Source: JAGQUL01 sp038212015
GTDB taxonomy: Bacteria > Actinomycetota > Thermoleophilia > Gaiellales > SKUG01
Assembly: GCA_038212015.1 (NCBI GenBank)
Contig: JBBQUY010000006.1
Coordinates: 1 to 64,000 of the forward strand
DNA: 64,000 nucleotides
Reading direction: 5' to 3'
The notes under the pieces are model-generated. The model did not search any database. It saw only the letters and a list, made by a program, of their open reading frames with translations, and had not been told where the DNA came from. Of the stretch, positions 1-7,974 are shown one piece after another. The position numbers and the translations under genes are program-made. Numbering within the stretch: the first letter of the stretch is position 1; each line of letters begins with the position of its first letter.

Positions 1-174
1 AGTGGCGAGCTGCGGGCGGGCGACGGTGCGGCGTGCTGGACCCCCTCGGCCATGCACGGCGCGACATGCGGCGACGTCGCTTGCATCCAAGGTCACCCAA
101 GTCGGTGAAACGCGCAAGGGGGAAATGTCGATATGCGCGGACGCGCGTCTTCAGCCGTGGTTCACGTCACGGGC

Positions 175-1413
175 TCAGGCAGCCTGTTCGTCGTCAGCGA
201 GGTCTTCGCCGCCAAACGGATTGCGGCGAACATCCTGCAGCGCCAGGCGCAGGCAGTCGAGCGCTCGCTTGCCCGGATCCTGCGCGTAGAGCACGGTGTG
301 GTTGCCGATCAGCACGGCGGCCGCGTCGTCGCTCACCACGCCGACGCCCTTCTGCGCGGCCCATCCGACGAGCTGCGTCTCCAGGTCGTCGGGTCGCTCG
401 ACCTGCGGCGACCCGTCGGGGCCATGCGCGGCAACCAGGTGCAGCTCGGCACCCACGCGCTCGTACATCGCAAAGCGGCGGCAGCCGACGCGGGCGGCGA
501 GCAGGCGCAGGTCGACGGTTCCGTCCGGCGCGGGTACCGGCACGGATGTCGCCGACAGGCGGGCCATGATCTCCGGGCCGAGCTCCGGTGCTTCGGCGAG
601 CAGGTGGTGTGCGATGTCGATGTCGAGGTCGCCGATGCTGGCGATGCCGAGCGCACCGATCGCGATGCCGTGCCCGTTCTCGAGCCCGACGAGCGCTGCC
701 GTGCGCATGCCGAGCGAGCCGATCAGCCCCATCCCGGGATGCATCGCCAGGTCGCCGAGCGTGAACGCCGCACCGTGTCGCGCGACCTCGCCCCAGACGG
801 TGTCGGCCGGCACGCGACAGGTGTGCAGCATCGCGCCGGAGCGCACGTGTATGTCGAGGCGGATACCGCTTGCGGCAAACAGGCCGAGCACGACCACATC
901 GGCGCCGTGTTCGCGTGCCAGGCGCCGCGTGATTCCAGCGCACGCGCCGCCGCGCACGCGCATGCCGCTGACCGCGTCCGGCGCGACCCAGGTGGCGAGC
1001 GCCTGCCCTTCGCGGCGCGTGAGACGCGAGTCGCTGACGACGAGCACGATCGTTCCGTCCTCGGTTCGCCCAACCGGCACTGCCGCGTGGCGCTGGCCCG
1101 CGCCGCGCACGGGTCCGTCGGCGTCGACGAGCTGCAGCGCACGCCCTTCATGGGCGGCGCTTCGAGCGACGCCGCGGGCGACGTCCAGGAGCGTCTCGAC
1201 GCGACCGCTCGCCCCGCAGAGCACGCCCTGGGATCCGTTGTCGGGCACGTGGATCGCGAGCGATGCATCGAACCCGGCCGCGGCTGCGAGATCGCAGGCA
1301 GCACGTGCACGTCCGAGCGGCTCGGCGGGGAGCAGGCCGGGGTGCGGCAGGTGATCGGTTCGTCGGCGTCGGCGTTCCATGGCTGCTGGCGTTCTCGGCG
1401 CTGCCAGCCGCAT
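175..1413 (-). CDS. GAF-domain-like sensory protein
   Basis: A 412-residue soluble protein with no signal peptide or membrane segment. Alternating hydrophobic strands and short helices, for example around residues 35-160 and 185-340, look like two or three tandem GAF-type modules, and there is no kinase, cyclase or HTH output domain. This suggests a stand-alone ligand or signal sensor, but the family assignment is weak and rests on general pattern only. The ATG at 1413 is preceded by a poor AGGG; an alternative ATG lies at 1380. It is transcribed in the same direction as the HExxH protein upstream, about 100 bp away. A function cannot be given. Confidence 0.6.
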   Translation of the reverse strand: MRLAAPRTPAAMERRRRRTDHLPHPGLLPAEPLGRARAACDLAAAAGFDASLAIHVPDNGSQGVLCGASGRVETLLDVARGVARSAAHEGRALQLVDADGPVRGAGQRHAAVPVGRTEDGTIVLVVSDSRLTRREGQALATWVAPDAVSGMRVRGGACAGITRRLAREHGADVVVLGLFAASGIRLDIHVRSGAMLHTCRVPADTVWGEVARHGAAFTLGDLAMHPGMGLIGSLGMRTAALVGLENGHGIAIGALGIASIGDLDIDIAHHLLAEAPELGPEIMARLSATSVPVPAPDGTVDLRLLAARVGCRRFAMYERVGAELHLVAAHGPDGSPQVERPDDLETQLVGWAAQKGVGVVSDDAAAVLIGNHTVLYAQDPGKRALDCLRLALQDVRRNPFGGEDLADDEQAA

Positions 1414-1515
1414 GCTTGAGCCCTATTTGCGTTTTTCGCGTTTGCTCAGGTAAAGATTCTCGGAAAGCCGCGCTCAGAGCGGGAAAACGAGGTTGGAGCA
1501 ACCGGTGCCGCGGCG

Positions 1516-2511
1516 TCAGTCGAGCGGCTCGTAGCCGTTCTTGGGCGCGCCGAATGCGGGGACGTTCTTGTCGTGCTGCGCGCGCAGCTCGGCGATGAAC
1601 GCGTCCACGTCGGCGAGGGGCCTGCCGGCCTTGTGGTCGACGAGCGCGGCCTGCAGCTCCATGAGCTTGGTGCGCGTGCCGTTGTGCTCGGCGATGAAGC
1701 CGGGGATCGTCGTGCGGATCTCCTCGACAATCGCCGCCGGTGCGTCAGCGCCGCCGAGGTTCAGGCCGATGCGGCGGGCGATCTCGCCGGCGCGCTGGTC
1801 GGCGCGCACGCCGTCGGAGACGATCGCTGCCGCGGCTGCGATCGCGTCCCTGGAGCCGTCGGTGCCTATCCCGACGAGCCGGTGCAGGCGCTCGCTGAAG
1901 CGCGTGTACGCGCTCGTCGACTGCGTGATTCGGTCGGTGAGGTCACCGGTGTCGATCGCGAACTCCTCGCGGATGAAGTTCCGCAGGTGGGTCATCGTCG
2001 CGACTTCGGAGATGCCCTCCTCGATGTTGCGGTCGGCGCCGTGCCAGGCATTGACGTCCTCGCGCGTGTAGCCGTTGAGCGTCACGTGCGCGGCCTCGTG
2101 CAGGATCGTCGCGTTGGCCTGCACGAACGCCTGGCGCTGCGACTCGGTCCAGCTCGCCCATGGCGTCGTGCGCAGGCGCTCGATGCCCTCGAGCAGGCCG
2201 GTGGTGGACTTGATCGACAGGGCGAACCAGCCCTTCAGGCCCTGGAACGTGGCGAGGCCGAGCGCCTTCTGGTCGTCCGCTCGCTTGTAGTTGATCTCGA
2301 CGGTCGCCAGGCCCATCGTCGTGTTCGCCACGCGCGCCATGTACTGCGCCCCGTCCTGGATCAGGCGCGCGACCGCGAGGTCGTCGCTGCCCGCTCCCTT
2401 GACGGTGACGACCATGCCGTCGCGCAGCTGGTCGGGCGTGCGGTCCTGGAGCGGCGGCGCGGCAGCGATCGGCGTGGACGGGGCGACGGGTGCGAGCGGC
2501 GAGATCTGCAT
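1516..2511 (-). CDS. Putative zinc metallopeptidase-like protein (HEAAH)
   Basis: A 331-residue protein whose clearest feature is the zincin motif HEAAH at residues 138-142, followed about 24 residues later by an EEGISE segment (near 164-169) that could supply the third zinc ligand. The N-terminal 20 residues are Pro/Ala-rich (starts MQISPLAP) and do not look like a Sec signal. The start at 2511 is chosen because the codons upstream are Arg/Ser-rich and non-conserved in character. No close family is recognised. A second small HExxH protein with a Pro/Ala-rich N-terminus lies at 31613-32206. Possible roles include a self-cleaving or effector protease; this is inference from the motif alone. 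Confidence 0.65.
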   Translation of the reverse strand: MQISPLAPVAPSTPIAAAPPLQDRTPDQLRDGMVVTVKGAGSDDLAVARLIQDGAQYMARVANTTMGLATVEINYKRADDQKALGLATFQGLKGWFALSIKSTTGLLEGIERLRTTPWASWTESQRQAFVQANATILHEAAHVTLNGYTREDVNAWHGADRNIEEGISEVATMTHLRNFIREEFAIDTGDLTDRITQSTSAYTRFSERLHRLVGIGTDGSRDAIAAAAAIVSDGVRADQRAGEIARRIGLNLGGADAPAAIVEEIRTTIPGFIAEHNGTRTKLMELQAALVDHKAGRPLADVDAFIAELRAQHDKNVPAFGAPKNGYEPLD

Positions 2512-2581
2512 CGTACGATCCTCGCAGCAGCTCCGGCGGCGTGGTGCAGTGGGCGACGTCAAGCGCGACGACCGATCCGCC

Positions 2582-2622
2582 AACCCAACCTTTGGTGCTC
2601 ACGCGGTCACCAACGTTGGGTT
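2582..2622. promoter_or_regulatory. Long imperfect inverted repeat in a divergent promoter region
   Basis: Arms AACCCAACCTTTGGTG (2582-2597) and CACCAACGTTGGGTT (2608-2622) are nearly complementary around a 10-nt loop. The repeat lies between the divergent genes starting at 2511 and 2673 and has no U-tract, so an operator is more likely than a terminator. Confidence 0.5.
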
Positions 2623-2672
2623 CGTGGGCGGAGCGCATGACACATCCGCGCGCAAGCGGGTACGCGCACCTC

Positions 2673-3275
2673 ATGACCCACACCGTCGAAGACCTCGGCA
2701 TCGAGATTCCCGGCCGCGCTGCCGCGTGGGACCTGCTCACCGAGCACACGAAGCAGCCCGGCCTGATCGGTCACGCCCGCGCGGTCGAAGCCGCGATGCG
2801 CTGGTACGCCCGCCGCGCCAGCGCCGACGAGGAGCTGTGGGGCTGCGTCGGACTGCTGCACGACTTCGACTGGGAGATCCACCCCACGCTCGAGCAGCAC
2901 CCCGCCGACGGCGCACCGATGCTGCGCGATGCGGGCTGGCCCGAGCTCGTGATCCGGGCGATCCAGGCGCACGCGCCGCACACGGGCATCACGCCCGAGA
3001 GCGATCTGGAGAAGACGCTCTTCGCGTGCGACGAGCTCGCGGGCTTCGTGGTGGCCGTCGCCCGCGTGCGCCCGGAGGGCTTCGCCGGGATGTCACCCAG
3101 GAGCGTCACCAAGAAGCTCAAGACGCCGAGCTTCGCCGCGGGCGTCAGTCGCGAAGACGTGGATCGCGGCTGCGAGCTGCTCGCCCTGGAGAAATCCGAG
3201 CACATCGCCAACGTGATCGAGGCGATCACGCCGATCGGCGACTCGCTCATCGGGGACGTCACCGGCGCGCGCTGA
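2673..3275 (+). CDS. HD-domain phosphohydrolase-like protein
   Basis: A 200-residue protein of the HDIG-type HD superfamily. A conserved helix with GHARAVE and then LLHDFDWE supplies the metal-binding HD pair, and HAP near residue 105 is a further candidate ligand. Proteins of this size and arrangement are common single-domain HD hydrolases of unknown substrate. The start at 2673 gives the usual family N-terminus; an in-frame ATG at 2637 is also possible and has a GGCGGAG just upstream. It is divergent from the HExxH gene and stands alone before the tRNA-like gene. Confidence 0.8.
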   Translation: MTHTVEDLGIEIPGRAAAWDLLTEHTKQPGLIGHARAVEAAMRWYARRASADEELWGCVGLLHDFDWEIHPTLEQHPADGAPMLRDAGWPELVIRAIQAHAPHTGITPESDLEKTLFACDELAGFVVAVARVRPEGFAGMSPRSVTKKLKTPSFAAGVSREDVDRGCELLALEKSEHIANVIEAITPIGDSLIGDVTGAR

Positions 3276-3287
3276 CGCGACGGTTGC

Positions 3288-3335
3288 GTGACGAAGTCGC
3301 GACGGGTTCGGCACGATGCGCGCATGTCTCGTGAC
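3288..3335 (+). promoter_or_regulatory. Promoter-like 48-nt module, copy A
   Basis: GTGACGAAGTCG, 13 nt, ACGATGCGCGCA, 5 nt, CGTGAC. The same three blocks with identical spacing occur at 5474-5521. GTGACG and CACGAT with an 18-bp spacer could be -35 and -10 boxes. Copy A precedes the tRNA-like gene by about 50 nt. Confidence 0.45.
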
Positions 3336-3360
3336 AACTCAGCCGCGATCATTTTCCATG

Positions 3361-3383
3361 GGCGCTGGATGGCAACCAGCGCC
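3361..3383 (+). other. Perfect hairpin immediately before the tRNA-like gene
   Basis: GGCGCTGG and CCAGCGCC form eight perfect pairs around a 7-nt loop, ending three bases before the acceptor stem of the tRNA-like element. It could be a 5' leader structure read by processing enzymes. Confidence 0.45.
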
Positions 3384-3386
3384 TCC

Positions 3387-3459
3387 GGGCCCGTGGTGTA
3401 GTGACAGCACGGCAGCGCTCGCCACGTTGCAGGCGCGGGTTTGATTCCCGCCGGGTCCA
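3387..3459 (+). tRNA. tRNA-like gene, best read as tRNA-Ala(CGC)
   Basis: A 73-nt element folds as a cloverleaf. The acceptor GGGCCCG pairs with CGGGTCC and includes a G3-U70 wobble, the alanine identity element, with A73 following. The D stem is GTGT/GCAC. The anticodon stem CAGCG/CGTTG carries loop CTCGCCA with T33 and anticodon CGC at 3420-3422. The T arm is GCGGG-TTTGATT-CCCGC. CCA is not encoded. Oddities: the D loop is only 7 nt without a G18G19 pair, one extra G follows the D stem, the anticodon stem can extend to six pairs, and position 37 is C. It may be a divergent functional tRNA or a tRNA-like pseudogene. Confidence 0.5.
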
Positions 3460-3587
3460 CGCACATTCCGCGCGCTATGCTGAGTGGCACGTGGCGAGCG
3501 TTGCACGTGCGGCGGTCCAGCTTTCGAGCGGGCCGCCGCGCCGTCTTCAGGCGATGGCGACGGGCTCGAGGTCGTGATCGACGTCCA

Positions 3588-4445
3588 CTACCGCACCAGC
3601 CGCCGGCGCATCATGGCGATCGACGACCACGTGCCGACGATCGCGATGCCCACGAGCACGCCGAGGTGGTTGAGCGACGCGAGCGAGAGCACGGCGCCCT
3701 CGGTGCCGGATGCGTGGCGTGCGAGCGAGACGCCGTGGTAGGCGGGTGACAGCAGCTGCAGGGTGTCGAGCGGCTGGCCGAAGTCGTCGGGTCGGTAGAA
3801 CGTGCCGCTGAGCCAGTACATCGGGAAGATGCCGAAGCTGACCCAGTACCCGAGCGTCTCGAGCATCGGACTGACGCTGGCGGCGGTCACCGCGAGCGCC
3901 GACATCATGAACGCGCTGGCGAAGCAGATGGCCGGCAGCAGCAGCGCCCACCACGAATCGAAGAGCCCGAACGCGCCGAAGATGCCGGCGATCACGCTCG
4001 CGCTGACGGTGCCGCGGAACGCGCCGTAGAACAGCTCGCCGAGCACGACGTCGTCGATCTGCACGGGTGTGGCGACCATCGCGTCGAACGTGCGCTGCTT
4101 GTCCATGCGGTAGTAGGTGCCGTAGCTGCACTCGAAGCCGGCGCTGAACAGCGCGCTGCACACGACCAGGCCCGGTGCGATCCATGCGGCGTAGCCCGCG
4201 CCGCCGAATCCGGTGACGACGGCGCCCAGACCGAGGCCGAGCGCGATCATCGACAGGCACACGTCGACGACGTTGGGAATGAGCAGCCACGTCCACAGGC
4301 GCAGGAACACGTCGCGGTTGCGATGCCACACCGCGCGAGTGAGGCGGAGGCTGATGCGCGCATCCGGCGGCGTCGACGCATCGACCGTCGCACTCGCCAG
4401 GGGCGCATCGGGCATCGTCGCGAGCGTCGTCTCGAACGTCGTCAT
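3588..4445 (-). CDS. ABC-2 type permease, NodJ/DrrB-like
   Basis: A 285-residue integral membrane protein with about six hydrophobic segments after a soluble N-terminus of about 45 residues. The pattern and length match the ABC-2 permeases that form two-component exporters with NodI/DrrA-type ATPases. The segment SYGTYYRMDKQRTFDAM between membrane helices is the characteristic cytoplasmic coupling region of NodJ-like proteins. Its ATG at 4445 overlaps the stop of the ATPase gene (ATGA), so the two are translationally coupled. The exported substrate cannot be read from sequence; lipo-oligosaccharides, lipids or drugs are known for the family. Confidence 0.88.
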   Translation of the reverse strand: MTTFETTLATMPDAPLASATVDASTPPDARISLRLTRAVWHRNRDVFLRLWTWLLIPNVVDVCLSMIALGLGLGAVVTGFGGAGYAAWIAPGLVVCSALFSAGFECSYGTYYRMDKQRTFDAMVATPVQIDDVVLGELFYGAFRGTVSASVIAGIFGAFGLFDSWWALLLPAICFASAFMMSALAVTAASVSPMLETLGYWVSFGIFPMYWLSGTFYRPDDFGQPLDTLQLLSPAYHGVSLARHASGTEGAVLSLASLNHLGVLVGIAIVGTWSSIAMMRRRLVR

Positions 4446-5440
4446 GCCTCGGCCCCCTCCACGAGCGCGTGGCCGGTGGTGCGCAGGAACACGTCCTCGA
4501 GCGTGCCACGCCGCACGGTGCGGATCGCAGCGTCGGGCACGGGAATGCGTTCGAACAGCTGCTCGAGCTTCCAGCGCTGCAGCCCGGCGCCGTAGACCGT
4601 GAGCGTGCCGTCGACCCATGCATGGTCGAGCTCCGACGTGGCGATCGCCGCGGCGGTGACGGGCGGCAGCGGGTCGGTGAACGCGCGGCCGGGAATGTCG
4701 GACAGGTCGGCTTCGAGCACGAGCTCGCCTGCGTGACGATCGATGAGTTCGGCCGGGCGACCGGCGAGCACGATCCGGCCGTGGTCGAGCAGCACGACGC
4801 GGTCGCAGAGACGCTCGGCTTCCTCGAGGTAGTGCGTGGTGAGCACGAGTGTTCGCCCTTGCCGGCGCAGCTCGCGCAGCGTGCGCCACACGACGCGGCG
4901 CGCCTGCGGATCGAGCCCCGTGGTGGGCTCGTCGAGCAGCACGAGCTCGGGATCGCCGATGAGCGCGCGGGCCATCACGAGACGGCGCTTCATGCCACCG
5001 GACAGCTCGTGGATCTCCGAATCGCGGCGGTCGGTGAGCGCGAACAGTTCCAGTGCTTCTCCCGCGCGGGTGCGCGCCTGCGCGCGTGAGAGCCCGAAGT
5101 AGCGGGCGTAGATGAGCAGGTTCTGCCAGACGGTGTTGTCGGGGTCGAGGTTGTTCTCCTGCGGCACGACGCCCAGGCGCGCCTTGATGCGGCGCGGGTG
5201 GCGCGCGACGTCCATGCCGAGCACCGCGAGCTCGCCGCTCGTGCGCGGGGTGAAGCCGTAGAGCATGCGCATGGCGGTGCTCTTGCCGGCGCCGTTGGGG
5301 CCGAGGAAGCCGAAGCATTCGCCGCGCAGCACGTCGAAGTCGATGCCGTCGACGGCATGGCGACCGCCGTAGTGCTTGGCGAGCCCGCGCGCGCGGATCA
5401 CGGCGTCGGCGATCGGCGGTGGTGTCTGGCTCGGCGGCAT
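4442..5440 (-). CDS. ABC transporter ATPase, NodI/DrrA-like
   Basis: A 332-residue ATPase that powers the permease encoded directly downstream. Walker A is GPNGAGKST, the signature is LSGGMKRRL, and Walker B with D-loop is LLDEPTTGLD. The C-terminal roughly 100 residues after the nucleotide-binding domain are the usual DrrA/NodI extension. The start at 5440 gives a short 17-residue lead before the first strand. A 20-bp palindrome, TCGTCACGG-TG-CCGTGACGA, lies 21 bp upstream of this start and may be an operator for the exporter operon or for the divergent gene at 5545. Confidence 0.92.
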   Translation of the reverse strand: MPPSQTPPPIADAVIRARGLAKHYGGRHAVDGIDFDVLRGECFGFLGPNGAGKSTAMRMLYGFTPRTSGELAVLGMDVARHPRRIKARLGVVPQENNLDPDNTVWQNLLIYARYFGLSRAQARTRAGEALELFALTDRRDSEIHELSGGMKRRLVMARALIGDPELVLLDEPTTGLDPQARRVVWRTLRELRRQGRTLVLTTHYLEEAERLCDRVVLLDHGRIVLAGRPAELIDRHAGELVLEADLSDIPGRAFTDPLPPVTAAAIATSELDHAWVDGTLTVYGAGLQRWKLEQLFERIPVPDAAIRTVRRGTLEDVFLRTTGHALVEGAEA

Positions 5441-5460
5441 GCGCGCGAGTGTATCGGTGA

Positions 5461-5480
5461 TCGTCACGGTGCCGTGACGA
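5461..5480. promoter_or_regulatory. 20-bp palindrome upstream of the ABC exporter
   Basis: TCGTCACGG and CCGTGACGA are perfect inverted arms around TG, too tight for an RNA hairpin and therefore operator-like. Its right arm overlaps the first block of promoter-like module copy B. Confidence 0.5.
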
Positions 5481-5521
5481 AGTCGAGTCGCATCCGTGAC
5501 GATGCGCGCACAATGCGTGAC
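5474..5521 (+). promoter_or_regulatory. Promoter-like 48-nt module, copy B
   Basis: The same blocks and spacing as at 3288-3335: GTGACGAAGTCG, N13, ACGATGCGCGCA, N5, CGTGAC. It ends 23 bp before the ATG at 5545, a sensible position for a promoter of that gene. Confidence 0.5.
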
Positions 5522-5544
5522 ACGCGGTCCTGTGGCATTGCGCC

Positions 5545-6504
5545 ATGGACGTTTTCGGGCGACGAGGCAGGCAGCAGGAACGGGCGACGGCGACGCTGGA
5601 GTACGTCGGCGTGGCGGTCGCGACAGCAGTGCTGCTGACGGGGATCGCGGCGGGCATGCGCCCGGGCGGCACGTCGATCGGCGAATCGGTCGCGGGGCGG
5701 ATCGGGGCGCTCGTGTCAGGCGAGGCAGCGACGTGGCGGTGGCGAACGGCGCGCGAGGCACGAACCGGTGGCGGCAGCGACCCGGTGCGCGTGTCACGCG
5801 ACGAGCTGCGGATGGAACCGATGCTGCCGCCGGTGGCGCTGTGGGCGCGCGGCTGGGAGACGGAGCGCGAGGTTGCCGGCGCGACGATCGATGCTTCGGC
5901 GTCGGCGTGCGCGCTGTGCGCGTCGGTGGAGTGGTCGCACGAGCTCGGCCCGAAAGCGGAGGCCGGCAGCAGCGGCCGATACGCCGGCTTGGCGGCGGGG
6001 CTGGAGCTGGGCGGGCGGATGGCGCTCATCTCGGCGGAGCTCAACGCGAAGGCCGCGCGGCGATGGGGCGCCGGAACGAGCGCGTTCGCGCAGGGTCGAC
6101 TGCGCGGCACGGTCGGCGCCGAGGCTGACGCGAAGGCGACGCTCGTGGCCAACCGCGAGGGAGTCGCGGTTGATGCGACCGCGGGCGCGATGGCCGGCGC
6201 GGTGGCGCGGGCGGAGGTGAAGACGGGCGTCGACCTGCTCGGCATCGCGATTCGCCAGTCGGGACGCGTCGAAGGCTGGGCGGGCGCTGGCGCTCGCGGC
6301 GCCGCGGGCGTCGACGTACGCCGCGACTCGGTGAGCTGGCGATTGGGGTGGGGCGCCGCGCTCGGACTCGGTGGTGCGAGCGAGTGGTCCGGTTCGGTCG
6401 ACACGAGCGCCGTGTCGCCTCGTCACAAACGACTCGCCCGCGATGCGCTGCTGGCTTCGCTGTCGGTCACGCGATTTCCCGTCACCAGCATTCTCAGGCA
6501 CTGA
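5545..6504 (+). CDS. TadE/Flp-like membrane-anchored protein
   Basis: A 319-residue protein whose N-terminus has a basic stretch and then RATATLEYVGVAVATAVLL, the short hydrophobic helix with a leading Glu typical of TadE-like or Flp-type pilin signals. The rest is an Ala/Gly-rich region with alternating small residues and no recognised domain, reminiscent of secreted low-complexity or toxin-carrier regions. It may be exported and held in the membrane, but no prepilin peptidase or Tad genes lie nearby. A lipoprotein-sized membrane protein follows 11 bp downstream and is probably co-transcribed. Confidence 0.7.
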   Translation: MDVFGRRGRQQERATATLEYVGVAVATAVLLTGIAAGMRPGGTSIGESVAGRIGALVSGEAATWRWRTAREARTGGGSDPVRVSRDELRMEPMLPPVALWARGWETEREVAGATIDASASACALCASVEWSHELGPKAEAGSSGRYAGLAAGLELGGRMALISAELNAKAARRWGAGTSAFAQGRLRGTVGAEADAKATLVANREGVAVDATAGAMAGAVARAEVKTGVDLLGIAIRQSGRVEGWAGAGARGAAGVDVRRDSVSWRLGWGAALGLGGASEWSGSVDTSAVSPRHKRLARDALLASLSVTRFPVTSILRH

Positions 6505-6515
6505 AGGAGCACGAC

Positions 6516-7121
6516 ATGAAGACCACCCACACCCGCACTCCGGCGCATCGCCCCCGATTCGACCCACCCACGGTGGCGTGGCCGATCGGGCTGGTGCTGC
6601 TGCTCGTGGCGCTCGGCACGTGGCGCGTCGCCGATCCCTCACATGGACGTTCCACGCCAGCAGCCGACACGGCGACGAAGACCGCGTCGCGCAGCTTCGG
6701 CGACGCGAAGCTCGAGGTGCCACGCACGTGGCGCACCCTCGGGCGATCCGCCGAGCGCATCACGTGGGGCGCCCCGGACCGCTCGCACACGGTGACGCTC
6801 GCGAGCACCGAGGCGAGCTCGGTGGCGCTGCCGACGATCGTGCGCGAGGTCGTCGCGCAGTCGGCGGACTCACTACCCGGCGCGAGCATCGCGTCGGATC
6901 CCGTCGACATCGACCTGGGCGATCGTGCACCGCGCGGGGACTCGGCGGCGCTCGTGACGTTCGAGGTGGGCGACGGCACGCATCCGCCGATCCACGTCGT
7001 GCAGGTCTGGCGCCGGGATGCGCGCGCAGGCGTCGACCTGGTCGCGACGTGGACGAGCGCCGACGGAACGTGGCCGGCCTCGCCGCGCGAGCTCCTCCCG
7101 CAGGCCACCTCGAATGGGTAA
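6516..7121 (+). CDS. Membrane-anchored protein of unknown function
   Basis: A 201-residue protein with one transmembrane segment at about residues 19-36 and an extracellular domain rich in beta-strand-like stretches. The ATG at 6516 has AAGGAG eight bases upstream. The ectodomain (from SFGDAKLEVPRTW onward) looks like a compact PsbP/LpqN-type fold seen in many actinobacterial surface proteins, but this is only a resemblance. It follows the TadE-like gene closely and probably forms an operon with it. Confidence 0.7.
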   Translation: MKTTHTRTPAHRPRFDPPTVAWPIGLVLLLVALGTWRVADPSHGRSTPAADTATKTASRSFGDAKLEVPRTWRTLGRSAERITWGAPDRSHTVTLASTEASSVALPTIVREVVAQSADSLPGASIASDPVDIDLGDRAPRGDSAALVTFEVGDGTHPPIHVVQVWRRDARAGVDLVATWTSADGTWPASPRELLPQATSNG

Positions 7122-7175
7122 CATCGACGCGAATGCGCGTCCGGAGGTGGACGCGCGCTTCAAAGGAGGATCGGC

Positions 7176-7949
7176 GTGGCGTACGAGGACATCCAGGTGG
7201 AGCGCGACGGCGGCGTCGGCATCATCACGCTCGACCGACCCAAGGTGCTCAACGCGCTCAGCCCACAGCTACTCACCGAGCTCGTCGACGCGCTCGAGGA
7301 ATTCGACCGCGATCCCGAGGTGCGCTGCATCGCGCTGCTCGGCTCCGACCGCGCATTCGCGGCAGGCGCCGACATCTCCGCGATGGCCGATGCCTCCCCG
7401 ATCGAGATGCTGCGCGACAACACCTTCGCGCGCATCGAGCGCATCCGCGACCTGACCACGCCCGTCGTGGCGGGCGTGTCGGGCTTCGCGCTCGGCGGTG
7501 GCTGCGAGCTCGCGATGGCATGCGACCTGATCGTCGCCAGCGAGAACGCCCAGTTCGGACAGCCCGAAATCAACCTCGGCATCATCCCCGGAGCAGGCGG
7601 CACGCAGCGCCTGCCGCGAGCGGTCGGCAAGGCCGTCGCGATGGACATGGTCCTCACCGGCCGCACGCTGTCGGCGGCCGAAGCGCGTGACGCCGGCCTC
7701 GTCGCGCGTGTCGTCGCACCCGAGGCGTGGCGCGACGAGACGCTCGCCGTGTGCCGCACGATCGCGACGAAGAGCCCGATCGCGCTGCAGATCGCCCGCG
7801 AGGCCGTCAACGCCGCCTACGACACGACCCTGCGCACCGGCATCGAGTTCGAGCGCCGCGCCTTCCACGTGCTGTTCGCCTCCGACGACCAGTCCGAGGG
7901 CATGCGCGCATTCCTGGACAAGCGACAGCCCGCGTTCTCGGGCAGCTGA
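7176..7949 (+). CDS. Enoyl-CoA hydratase, PaaF-like
   Basis: A 257-residue crotonase-fold enzyme. FALGGGCELAMACD and QPEINLGIIPGAGGTQRLPR carry both catalytic Glu residues of classical enoyl-CoA hydratases as well as the CoA-binding oxyanion segment, so a hydratase rather than an isomerase is expected. The start is GTG at 7176 with an excellent AAAGGAGG at 7162-7169. A PaaG-like paralogue follows 25 bp downstream. The two together suggest beta-oxidation or phenylacetyl-CoA catabolism; the exact acyl substrate is inferred from neighbours only. Confidence 0.92.
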   Translation: MAYEDIQVERDGGVGIITLDRPKVLNALSPQLLTELVDALEEFDRDPEVRCIALLGSDRAFAAGADISAMADASPIEMLRDNTFARIERIRDLTTPVVAGVSGFALGGGCELAMACDLIVASENAQFGQPEINLGIIPGAGGTQRLPRAVGKAVAMDMVLTGRTLSAAEARDAGLVARVVAPEAWRDETLAVCRTIATKSPIALQIAREAVNAAYDTTLRTGIEFERRAFHVLFASDDQSEGMRAFLDKRQPAFSGS

Positions 7950-7974
7950 CACGAACCGATCGATGGGATCCACG

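Noticed and set aside
1..174. C-terminal end of an upstream gene at the window edge
   Set aside because: Frame 1 is open to about 108 but is too short and shows no recognisable feature.
133..1419. Long plus-strand reading frame opposite the GAF-like gene
   Set aside because: It mirrors the minus gene, is Arg/Ala/His-rich with no domain, and its start has no convincing ribosome site; typical of antisense frames in GC-rich DNA.
4469..6404. Very long minus-strand frame running from the ABC permease through the plus-strand TadE-like gene
   Set aside because: Only the permease part (3588-4445) has real protein character; the remainder is Arg/Pro/Ala-rich and overlaps the ABC ATPase in another frame.
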